Shown: positions 9,834 to 17,039 of the stretch, piece after piece
Position numbering within the stretch: the stretch's first letter is position 1
How the letters are laid out: the number at the start of each line of letters is the position of its first letter
Assembly: GCA_009692205.1 (NCBI GenBank)
Contig: SHZR01000003.1
Coordinates: 89,719-153,718 of the forward strand
Length of the DNA stretch: 64,000 bases
Reading direction: 5' to 3'
Source of the DNA: Gemmatimonadota bacterium
Lineage (GTDB): Bacteria > Gemmatimonadota > Gemmatimonadetes > Longimicrobiales > Gaopeijiaceae
Notes under the pieces: generated by a model
What the model was told of the DNA's origin: nothing
Seen by the model: the letters and a program-made list of their open reading frames with translations, nothing else
The model's database searches: none
Translations under genes and position numbers: made by a program

Positions 9834-10982
9834 TCACGGGCTCGTCACGATCTTGCCCGCAGCACCCACGGCGACGAATCGTGTGCCGCTCCACGCGACG
9901 CCCAAGAGCGCATCGCCGATGCCTGAGACTCGCGAGGTCCACGTGATGCCGTCCGGGCTGGTCAGCAGCGTGCCGACATTGCCCGCGACGACGAACTGGC
10001 TGCCGCTCCACGTGACGCTATAGAGACGCTCGGTGGTGCCCGCGACCCGCGGCGTCCACGTGATGCCGTCCGGGCTGGTCAGGATCGTCTCGTCTCCCAG
10101 AGTCACGAACCGCGTGCCGTTCCACGCGACATCGTTGAGCGATCCGGAGGCGCCCGAGCTCCGGACGGTCCAGGTGATGCCATCCGGGCTGGTCACCACG
10201 GTGCCTACCTGGCCCACGGCGACGAACTGGGTGCCGCTCCACGTGACGGCCAGGAGTTGGTTGACCGTGTTGGGGACCCGCGGCGTCCACGTGACACCGT
10301 CCGGGCTGGTCAGGATCAGGGCGGGGTTACCGCCAACGGACGGTCCGCCCACGGCGACGAACTGCGTACCGCCCCATGTGACGCCATCGAGTCGATTGGT
10401 CACGCCCGAAACCCGCGGCGTCCACGTGATGCCGTCCGGGCTGGTCAGGATCCTGCCGACGGTGCCGAACGAGCCACCCACCGCGACGAACTTCGAGCTA
10501 CCCCAATCGACGTCTTCGAGCTGATTGGTCGTGCCCGAGGCGCGCTTCGTCCAGACGACGCCGTCCGGGCTGGTCAGGATCGAGTCCGGAGCACCAACGA
10601 CGACGAACTGCGCGCCGCTCCAGGCTACCTCATTCAGTACGTTGGCGGTGCCGGAGACGCGGGGCGTCCAGGTCACGCCGACGGCCACGGGCGCCGCCAC
10701 GTTGACCGTGCGTGTGACCTGCGCGGCCGCATTGCCTGCTGCGTCGCTGACGTTGTAGCTGACGGTGTAGGAGCCAACCACGGCGGTGTTCACCGGGTTC
10801 ACCGTGGCGATGTTGGCGGTGAGGTTCCCGTCCACGTTGTCCGAGGCCGTGGCGCCCGCATCCGCATAGGCAGCGTTCTGCGTCACATCGACGGGACTGC
10901 TGCCCAGCCGCGTGATCACCGGGGCCGTCGTGTCGACGACGCCGGCGGGATCGCTGGAGGAGCAACCCGATGAGAGCATCAC
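9834..10982 (-). CDS. Seven-bladed propeller lipoprotein-like protein with HYR/DUF5011-like Ig domain
   Basis: The 382-residue protein begins with a very short lipobox-like LSSGC, followed by an Ig-like domain (about 18-95; DTTAPVITRLG and YTVSYNVSDAAGN are typical of DUF5011/HYR). Seven repeats of about 40 residues follow, each with a form of WSGTQFVAVG and LTSPDGITWTPR. The last copy stops at IVTSP, while an unmatched VTWTPR lies before the first copy, as expected for a closed seven-bladed propeller. The function is unknown. The GTG at 10982 is the first possible start after an in-frame TGA at 10995-10997. The codons before the TGA (ATG at 11009, reading MSVW) look like the missing start of the signal peptide, so the gene may be damaged or misassembled. 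Confidence 0.75.
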   Translation of the reverse strand: MMLSSGCSSSDPAGVVDTTAPVITRLGSSPVDVTQNAAYADAGATASDNVDGNLTANIATVNPVNTAVVGSYTVSYNVSDAAGNAAAQVTRTVNVAAPVAVGVTWTPRVSGTANVLNEVAWSGAQFVVVGAPDSILTSPDGVVWTKRASGTTNQLEDVDWGSSKFVAVGGSFGTVGRILTSPDGITWTPRVSGVTNRLDGVTWGGTQFVAVGGPSVGGNPALILTSPDGVTWTPRVPNTVNQLLAVTWSGTQFVAVGQVGTVVTSPDGITWTVRSSGASGSLNDVAWNGTRFVTLGDETILTSPDGITWTPRVAGTTERLYSVTWSGSQFVVAGNVGTLLTSPDGITWTSRVSGIGDALLGVAWSGTRFVAVGAAGKIVTSP

Positions 10983-11129
10983 CGACGAGAGAGCTCACCA
11001 GACGGACATCTTCGCAGAGCACTTTATGATCGGTATCGCTTTGGCCAGGGAGCTTTGGTGAAAAATCGACTAGGAGGTTGCGGTGGTACAGTCCAGTTTG
11101 TCGGCGGGGTCAAGTTGCGCTCGCTCTCC

Positions 11130-11705
11130 TCACGGGCCGAACTGAAAGCCCGCCCTTAGAATCCAGGACCGTCTGAGGAGCACGTCCGCCCAGACCCCGT
11201 CGAGGTCCTCGATCGTGTACTCGACCGGCCGGCCGACGACCTCGATCACGAGTCCATTCGGGTCGGTGCCCGACGAAATCGAGAAGCCACCGCTGAAGTC
11301 CATGGCGGCCCCGAAGGCGTCGCCAGTGCTGAAACCACCGTGCGCGGCGAGCGTCACGCGAAAGGCGAGGTTACCGAGTGCGAACGTCGGCGTGAGCGGG
11401 TACATCCGACCGCCGATCAGCATGTCGAAGGCCGTGGCCTTGTCCGGGCCGCTCAGCTCTTTGAGATCCATCTCGCGATACTCCAGGCCCAGCTCGAGCT
11501 GAAGGTTGCTCTCCCTGGCCGATATCAGGCGCAGTCCGAAGCCGAGCTGCGGCGCGTCTGCGATCGTCTGGGCGCCCTGGTCGGCCCGCTGGGCACCCAG
11601 CGCCTCGAAGTAGACTCCGAGAAACGCGTACACGTCGCGATACGGTTCCTCGATGATGCGGACTGTGACGTCCTGGGCCGAGGCGGAGCTCATGGGCGCG
11701 ATCAT
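11130..11705 (-). CDS. Exported protein of unknown function, outer-membrane barrel-like
   Basis: I do not recognise a named family. The 191 residues begin near a signal-peptide cleavage region (SSASAQ) and continue with alternating polar/hydrophobic stretches (LGFGLRLIS, LQLELGLEYREM, LAFRVTLAAHGGF, ILRAGFQFGP), ending close to the stop as outer-membrane barrels do. The start is uncertain. The frame is open upstream and encodes a good hydrophobic signal core (FVPTVCAIALAIPL), but I find no ATG, GTG or TTG in frame before it, so 11705 gives a signal that is too short. A frame error or rare start upstream is likely. Its neighbours (propeller lipoprotein, quinoprotein) are also exported. Confidence 0.6.
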   Translation of the reverse strand: MIAPMSSASAQDVTVRIIEEPYRDVYAFLGVYFEALGAQRADQGAQTIADAPQLGFGLRLISARESNLQLELGLEYREMDLKELSGPDKATAFDMLIGGRMYPLTPTFALGNLAFRVTLAAHGGFSTGDAFGAAMDFSGGFSISSGTDPNGLVIEVVGRPVEYTIEDLDGVWADVLLRRSWILRAGFQFGP

Positions 11706-11842
11706 GAGCGGGATCGCGAGCGCGATGGCGCATACGGTGGGGACAAAACGTTGGGCCGCCGGAGGACCTCCTCGAGGGGTCGATGGGACTTGGTGTGCCG
11801 CCCCCGATCTACATGAACCCGGTGGGAGACGCCGCGCCCGCG

Positions 11843-13753
11843 TCAGTTGATCGGCAGCGCGAAGGCGATGATCTCGTCGTTGGTGACTTCCGACCCCGTC
11901 AGTCCGCCGCCGGTGCTCACCACCGTAACGTACTGCCGTCCATCGGCTCCCATGTACGTGATGGGCGTCGCCTCGATCGATGACAGCATCCTGATCTCCC
12001 AGAGCTTCTCGCCGGTCGCGGTCCTGAAGGCGCGGAACCTGAAATCATCCGTGCCGCCGACGAACGTGAGGCCGCTCGCGGTCAGGGTGACGCCGCCGGT
12101 GCTGGGGCGGCCCGTATCCTGCATGCCGGGAGGCAGCTGGTCGGAGACGCCGAGAGTCCTGCGATATGCGATGTCCCCCGTGTCCATGTTGACGGCGACG
12201 AGCTCGCCCCATGGCGTCGGCCCGCAGAGCAGTTTCCGGTCGCGATCGCCGAATCTGCGGAGGCCGGCGAGCGGCCCGGAGTTGGACCAGCTGCCGTCCT
12301 GCTGCTGAATGAGGCGCATCGGCTGGAACATGTTGGTGGTGTTCGAAACGAACAGATGGAGATCGGGATCGTATGCGGGACCCCAGTAGTTGATGCCGCC
12401 CGCCGGTCCCGGCGGGGAGATGCTGTAGCGGTTGACCGCGATCGGCATGTAGGGGCCGCCGAGCTTCATGTCGTTCTCGTCGACCATGCGCTCGCAGTAG
12501 GCCTGATGCTCCGGCTCGCCCTTGTAGAGGTTGTCGCGCGAGACGGTGTTCTGCGTCAGCGGCTCGGGCTTGACCGGAAACGGCTGCGTCCGAGAGGTCT
12601 CCTCACCGGGTAGATCGCTCTGCGGCACCGCGCGCTCCTCGATATCGAAGATCGGCTCGCCGGTGACGCGATTGAGCGTGAACAGCAGTCCAGTCTTGTT
12701 GACGATGAGGACCGCGGGAACCGTCTGCCCGTCCCTCTGCAGGTCGACCAGGAGCGGCGCCGACTGAGTGTCGTAGTCCCAGACATCGTGATGGACGACC
12801 TGGAAATGCCAGATGTACCTGCCGTTGCTCGCTCCGACCGCGACCACGGACGTCCCGAACAGATTGTCGCCGGAGCGATTGAGGCCGACGCGGTCATCGT
12901 TCGGGGCGCCGAGCGGCATGTAGAGGATGCCCCGCTCCTCATCGACGGACATGTATCCCCAGACGTTGACGCCCGACCGGTTCAACGCGCTGCCCGTGCC
13001 CCACGTGTCGTAGCCGAACTCCCCCGGACGCGGCACGGTATGGAACGTCCAGACCAGCTCGCCGGTCCTGGCGTCCCAGGCGCGCGTATCCCCCGCGGGT
13101 CCGGTTCCACCATCGGGGCCACGCATCCCTTCGCCCGTCCCCGCGCCCGTGATGATGAGATTCCGGTAGATGCTCGGAGCGGTCAGCAGCGAGTACCCGT
13201 CATTCATGCCGGTCTGCATGACCTCGGCCGTCCTGAGATTCACGATGCCGTTCTCACCGAAGCTGGTGTTGAGCGCGCCGTCCGAAGCCCTGATGGAGTA
13301 CATCCCGCCCGAGAGCACCCCGAAGATGATCGAGGCCGGGTGGTCGGCGTCGCCCGGCCAATAGGCGATACCGCGCTTCGACGGCAGATCATTCTCGGGA
13401 AGCTGGAATTGCCATTTCTCCGCTCCCGTGGTGGCGTCCAGCGCGATGATGGCGCCGTACGGCGACCCGAGATACATCGTGTTGGCGATCACGAGCGGAA
13501 TGGCTTCTTGTTCCCGCGGGAGGCCGGTGTAGTCGTCGGGCTTGAGATGAAAGCTCCAGGCCCGCTCGAGCGTGCCGACGTTTTCCGCGGTGATCTGGGT
13601 CAGCGGGCTGTAGCGGTTGGCGCTCGAGGCGTAGTTGGCGCTCGGCCAGTCCGTCGTGCCGCGCGGACGCTCCTGCGCGCTCACGGCAGGGCCTGCCACC
13701 GCAAGCGGGAGGAGGGCCATTCCCAAAGTCAGTTTCGAGACTGAGCCCGTCAT
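11843..13753 (-). CDS. PQQ-dependent dehydrogenase (quinoprotein A, glucose dehydrogenase-like)
   Basis: The 636-residue soluble periplasmic quinoprotein has a Sec signal (about 1-27, ending VSAQ) and an eight-bladed PQQ propeller with repeated DATTGAEKWQF-type blade motifs. Also seen are RPGEFGYDTWGT, HHDVWDYD (candidate catalytic Asp) and a final VTVVSTGGG stretch common in GDH/MDH relatives. These enzymes oxidise alcohols or sugars with PQQ and pass electrons to cytochrome c or quinone; the substrate is not predictable here. The ATG at 13753 has AGGAG seven bases upstream, so the longer frame to 13780 is rejected. It is the most divergent of the six quinoproteins in the window and may form a unit with the VOC gene just upstream. 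Confidence 0.88.
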   Translation of the reverse strand: MTGSVSKLTLGMALLPLAVAGPAVSAQERPRGTTDWPSANYASSANRYSPLTQITAENVGTLERAWSFHLKPDDYTGLPREQEAIPLVIANTMYLGSPYGAIIALDATTGAEKWQFQLPENDLPSKRGIAYWPGDADHPASIIFGVLSGGMYSIRASDGALNTSFGENGIVNLRTAEVMQTGMNDGYSLLTAPSIYRNLIITGAGTGEGMRGPDGGTGPAGDTRAWDARTGELVWTFHTVPRPGEFGYDTWGTGSALNRSGVNVWGYMSVDEERGILYMPLGAPNDDRVGLNRSGDNLFGTSVVAVGASNGRYIWHFQVVHHDVWDYDTQSAPLLVDLQRDGQTVPAVLIVNKTGLLFTLNRVTGEPIFDIEERAVPQSDLPGEETSRTQPFPVKPEPLTQNTVSRDNLYKGEPEHQAYCERMVDENDMKLGGPYMPIAVNRYSISPPGPAGGINYWGPAYDPDLHLFVSNTTNMFQPMRLIQQQDGSWSNSGPLAGLRRFGDRDRKLLCGPTPWGELVAVNMDTGDIAYRRTLGVSDQLPPGMQDTGRPSTGGVTLTASGLTFVGGTDDFRFRAFRTATGEKLWEIRMLSSIEATPITYMGADGRQYVTVVSTGGGLTGSEVTNDEIIAFALPIN

Positions 13754-13799
13754 TGTCTTGCTCCTGGTACGTTGGTCCAAGGCTACTGCGGCCGAGCGC

Positions 13800-14669
13800 C
13801 TACTTCGCGGCCAACCCCTGCGTGAGCTCGATGCGAGTCCCGAGCGGATCCACGATCACCGCCCTCCGCACGCCGAGACCCGGCACGTCCTGCGGCCCCA
13901 CCTCGATCGTGACCCCCTCGCCTCGGAGCCGTCCAACGAACTGATCGAGATCGTGCACCTCCAAGCCGATCCGGTTGAGCGAACGGCCGGTGTTCGTCGG
14001 CCGCGCGCTCTGTGCGTTCGCAAAGTCGATTCGCGGGCACCGGTAGTCTCCCGCCTCCTGGCCGCACGCACCCGCTCCGGAGAACAGGCCCTCTCCTGGG
14101 AAGATGGCCGAGATGAAATTGCCCCGTGCAGAAGGCACGGCGCCGAAGGTGCGGGCGTACCAGCCTCGGACGTTTTCGCGATCTGGGACGAACATGTGGA
14201 TGTGGTGGTGCGCGATCGGCACCGACAGGTCCGTCGCCTCGCTGAACTCGATCTTGACGCCGTCCGGGAAGGTGAACGTCACCTGCTTGTTCTCGGCGCT
14301 CTCCGAGAAGACCGGGACGCCCCGAGCCGTCAGCAGGTCCTTCGCGGCCAGGTAACTCGGCACGAGGAACCCCTGGTGATCCACGCTCGCGCCGTTGGAG
14401 CCCTCGCTCGGCTCTCCCCGCTCGAGAACGAGGAACACGCCAGGAAACCTCACGAGCTGCGCCGATCCGAACGGCACCACGCTCACGTGGAACAGATCTC
14501 GCCACAGGCTCGCGTGGACTTCAGGATCACGGACCGTGAGGTACACTGCAGAGATCGACACGCCGCCACCGTTCGCCGGTGCGAGCTGAGCAGAAAGCGC
14601 TGAGCCCCAGACTCCCAAAGCGGCCAGCGCGACCGATGCCGACGCGATCCTCCGAGCCCGTGATCCCAT
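13800..14669 (-). CDS. Exported VOC-superfamily (glyoxalase/dioxygenase-like) protein
   Basis: The 289-residue protein has a Sec signal (about 1-27, ending LSAQ) followed by two VOC modules (about 35-145 and 155-285). VOC proteins use a metal held by His/Glu in paired beta-alpha-beta-beta-beta units. Here HHHIHMFV, NRIGLEVHDLD and RIELTQG look like module strands, with Glu near the end as a possible ligand. Family members are usually cytoplasmic (glyoxalase I, extradiol dioxygenases, antibiotic-binding proteins), so the signal peptide is noteworthy; a second exported VOC is at 34577. The ATG at 14669 has AAGGAG upstream. The substrate is unknown. It precedes quinoprotein A on the same strand with a 46-base gap, so co-transcription is likely. 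Confidence 0.8.
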   Translation of the reverse strand: MGSRARRIASASVALAALGVWGSALSAQLAPANGGGVSISAVYLTVRDPEVHASLWRDLFHVSVVPFGSAQLVRFPGVFLVLERGEPSEGSNGASVDHQGFLVPSYLAAKDLLTARGVPVFSESAENKQVTFTFPDGVKIEFSEATDLSVPIAHHHIHMFVPDRENVRGWYARTFGAVPSARGNFISAIFPGEGLFSGAGACGQEAGDYRCPRIDFANAQSARPTNTGRSLNRIGLEVHDLDQFVGRLRGEGVTIEVGPQDVPGLGVRRAVIVDPLGTRIELTQGLAAK

Positions 14670-14752
14670 CCTCGCTCCTTCGACCTCGCGGTCGATCAAG
14701 GGCCTCCCGCACTCCGGCCGTCCACCTGACATGGCACCCACCGCGGGTGGTG

Positions 14753-16423
14753 TCAAGGAATGCGCCGCACGGCCCGCGTCAACACATAGTAGTCGCGGTC
14801 CACACCGAGGTCGGCCGCGTTCCCGAGCGACGTCGGGACACTCTGCCATGCCTCCGTCGGGCGGATCTTCGAGGCGGCGCCCGGCCCCAGCGTGACCTCC
14901 ACCGGCATGTCGAACCCGGGCACCACGTCGGCCCACCGATACCAGAGCGTGCGACCCTCGAGCGCGACCTCGAGCACCGGGATGCGCGTGGTCCGTAGGT
15001 ACTGGTCGAACACCTCGTCGAGCGCCAAGCCCGAAGCGCGCGCGATGTACTCCTCGATCTGAACGTTGGTCACGGTCTGCCGCGCGAAATCGCGCTGCAA
15101 CCCCCGAAGAATCTCCCGCCACTCGGCATCATCGCCCACGAGCTGACGGATGGTGTGCAGCATGTTGCCGCCCTTGTAGTACATGTCGCCCGAGCCCTCG
15201 TCGTTGACGCCATACGCTCCCACGATGGGCCTGTCGTTCTCGACGAGCGCGCGTGTGCCGATCACGTAATCGGCGCCCGCCTCCCTGGAGCCAAGCTGGC
15301 ATTCCGTGTAGAGGCTCTCCGCGTAGTTGGCGAAGCTCTCGTGAATCCAGAGATCGGCGTTGTCCTTGGCGGTCACGTGGTTGCCCCACCACTCGTGCGC
15401 GCTCTCATGGATGATGATGAAGTCCCACTCGAGCCCGCGCCCCGTGCCCGAGAGGTCGCGCCCGCGGTACCCGTTCTCGTATCCGTTGCCGTAGGCGATC
15501 GCGGTCTGATGCTCCATACCGAGGTGCGGCGTCTCCACGAGTTTGTATCCGTCCTCGTACCACGGGAACGGACCGAACCAGTCCTCGAAACAGCGCAGCA
15601 TCGGCCGCACCTGAGTCCACTGCCGACGCGCCGCGGCTTCGTTCACCGCGAGCGGCCAGAAGTCCAGTGTCAGCGGGCCTGACGCGCCGGGGTACGTCTC
15701 CTGCCAATGGGCGTATCGTCCCGCGTTCACGGTGACGCTGTAGTTGTTGATCGGCGACGCGACGAACCACTCATAGGTCGTCGTGCCGTCCTCGTTCAGG
15801 GTGGTGCTCCGCAGTCGCCCGTTCGAGACGTCCGTCATCTGCGTCGGAATGCGAATGGCCACGCGCTGGCTGTCGGGCTCGTCGCCGAGGTAGTCCTTGC
15901 TCGGCCACCACACGCTCGCGCCCAGACCCTGGTTGGCGGTGGCGACCCAGGGGTTGCCGAGCGAGTCTTCCTGCCAGATGAAGCCCCCGTCCCAGGGCGG
16001 ATTCACTGCGACGCGCGGCCGGCCGTGATAGTGCACCGTGACCGTCGGCGTCTCGCCCGGTCGCTGCGCCACGGGGAGTCGAGCGAAGAATGCGTTGCCG
16101 TCCCGTCGGTCGCTGAGCCGCTGACCGGCGAACACCATGCTGTCCACGACGAGGGGAACCTGGAGGTCGATCTGCATCTCCGAGCCGGGCTGGAGCACTC
16201 GGTACGTGATGGAGTTCTGTCCCGAGATGCTCGAGTCCTGCACGCTGATGGCCACGCGGAGGTCGTAGAACAGGACGTCCCACCAAGCCCGCGCCGGGCC
16301 ATTCGAGCCACGCAGGGTGTCGGCGTGCGTGAAGGCGCGTGCTTCCTGTGCGTGCACCGGTGGTGAAGCGATGGCGAGAACGAGAACCGCGAGGACGGAT
16401 GTGCTCGCTCGGCGAGTAGCCAT
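14753..16423 (-). CDS. M1-family zinc metallopeptidase, exported
   Basis: The 556-residue aminopeptidase-N-like enzyme has a Sec signal (ending VHAQ). The N-terminal beta domain is followed by a catalytic domain with HESAHEWWGNH near residue 340 and WIHESFANYAE about 18 residues later: the HExxH-18-E zinc site. The exopeptidase motif is LGMEH rather than the usual GAMEN, a variant seen in exported M1 relatives. The C-terminal ERAP-like domain is absent, giving a short form. The role is probably trimming of peptides in the periplasm. The ATG at 16423 was preferred over a GTG three codons earlier. The M28 peptidase at 19317 may act on similar substrates. Confidence 0.9.
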   Translation of the reverse strand: MATRRASTSVLAVLVLAIASPPVHAQEARAFTHADTLRGSNGPARAWWDVLFYDLRVAISVQDSSISGQNSITYRVLQPGSEMQIDLQVPLVVDSMVFAGQRLSDRRDGNAFFARLPVAQRPGETPTVTVHYHGRPRVAVNPPWDGGFIWQEDSLGNPWVATANQGLGASVWWPSKDYLGDEPDSQRVAIRIPTQMTDVSNGRLRSTTLNEDGTTTYEWFVASPINNYSVTVNAGRYAHWQETYPGASGPLTLDFWPLAVNEAAARRQWTQVRPMLRCFEDWFGPFPWYEDGYKLVETPHLGMEHQTAIAYGNGYENGYRGRDLSGTGRGLEWDFIIIHESAHEWWGNHVTAKDNADLWIHESFANYAESLYTECQLGSREAGADYVIGTRALVENDRPIVGAYGVNDEGSGDMYYKGGNMLHTIRQLVGDDAEWREILRGLQRDFARQTVTNVQIEEYIARASGLALDEVFDQYLRTTRIPVLEVALEGRTLWYRWADVVPGFDMPVEVTLGPGAASKIRPTEAWQSVPTSLGNAADLGVDRDYYVLTRAVRRIP

Positions 16424-16444
16424 ACAGATCACCGCGTCACCCCC

Positions 16445-16708
16445 TCAGGGCAGCGTCACGAACCCCATACGTGCCCCGTTCTCGCGAACCCGCTGATCGA
16501 GCGCCAGGAACCCGAGGCCAGAGAGGGCGGACCGCGCCACCAGGGCACTCACTAGGTGGACAGCGTCCCAGGTGCGGTGCGCGGCGGCCCGACTCAACAC
16601 GGCCCCATGATCGACGCGCTCAGCTTCTGAGATCAGCCCGGCGCTCCACGCCCGGACCGCACTGGATGCCGCGTATAGGAAGCGCGCCACGTCACGCTCG
16701 CTCGCCAT
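16445..16708 (-). pseudogene. Truncated PIN-domain (VapC-like) toxin remnant
   Basis: The 87 residues match the C-terminal half of a VapC-type PIN ribonuclease: HRTWDAVHLVSALVAR carries the conserved Asp-His helix, and LALDQRVRENGARMGF is the final strand and helix with the last acidic residue. The N-terminal strand with the first catalytic Asp (usually DTSAL or similar) is absent, and the frame is closed by a TGA upstream inside the antitoxin gene. Full PIN toxins are about 130-140 residues. The ORF overlaps the antitoxin end by 17 bases, the usual order of such modules. I infer a decayed, inactive toxin. Confidence 0.6.
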
Positions 16709-16913
16709 CGAGAAGTTCCGTCCGTCGTCCCTCAGGAAGAATCCGGGGGCCCGGCCTGCAGAGCCGAAGGTCGTGCGGGGCCCCGGTCACCGCGCTGCCG
16801 CGGAGGGCCAGCTCCTCGAGCGCAGCGTCCGCGGCATCGGACTCGCCCGTCCCCACCAAACGCACGTAGTGCGACAGCTTGTCCTTGAACTCTCGGATGC
16901 CGACGGCTCTCAT
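16692..16913 (-). pseudogene. Phd/YefM-type antitoxin with internal deletion
   Basis: The 73 residues begin like type II antitoxins of the Phd/YefM fold (MRAVGIREFKDKLSHYVRLV) and end like the toxin-binding tail of that group (ALEELALRGSAV, ILPEGRRTELLDGERA). The middle segment, normally the GEEVLVTDRG-type strand and following linker, is missing: GTGE runs directly into SDAADAALEE. This looks like an in-frame deletion of about 25-30 residues. The start ATG at 16913 has no Shine-Dalgarno but follows a TACACT box by six bases. With the half-length toxin downstream, the module appears degraded. Confidence 0.6.
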
Positions 16914-16919
16914 GCGTCC

Positions 16920-16936
16920 AGTGTATCCTCATGAGG
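16920..16936 (-). promoter_or_regulatory. Promoter box and palindrome upstream of the antitoxin remnant
   Basis: TACACT (16925-16920) lies six bases before the antitoxin ATG, a leaderless-type arrangement. Immediately upstream is a perfect 10-base palindrome, CCTCATGAGG (16927-16936). Phd-type antitoxins repress their own promoters at short palindromes, so this is a candidate operator. Confidence 0.35.
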
Positions 16937-17039
16937 CTACAGCGAACAATCCTTCAGAGCCGACGCCGGGCCGCTCGCCGCGCAGACGCCTCGATCGCTA
17001 GTTTGAGAGTGTGGCCTCCCTTTGACGAGAGATGATGAC

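Noticed and set aside
9834..10640. CRISPR-like periodic repeats
   Set aside because: The period of about 120 bases encodes propeller blades in frame, with no spacers and no cas genes.
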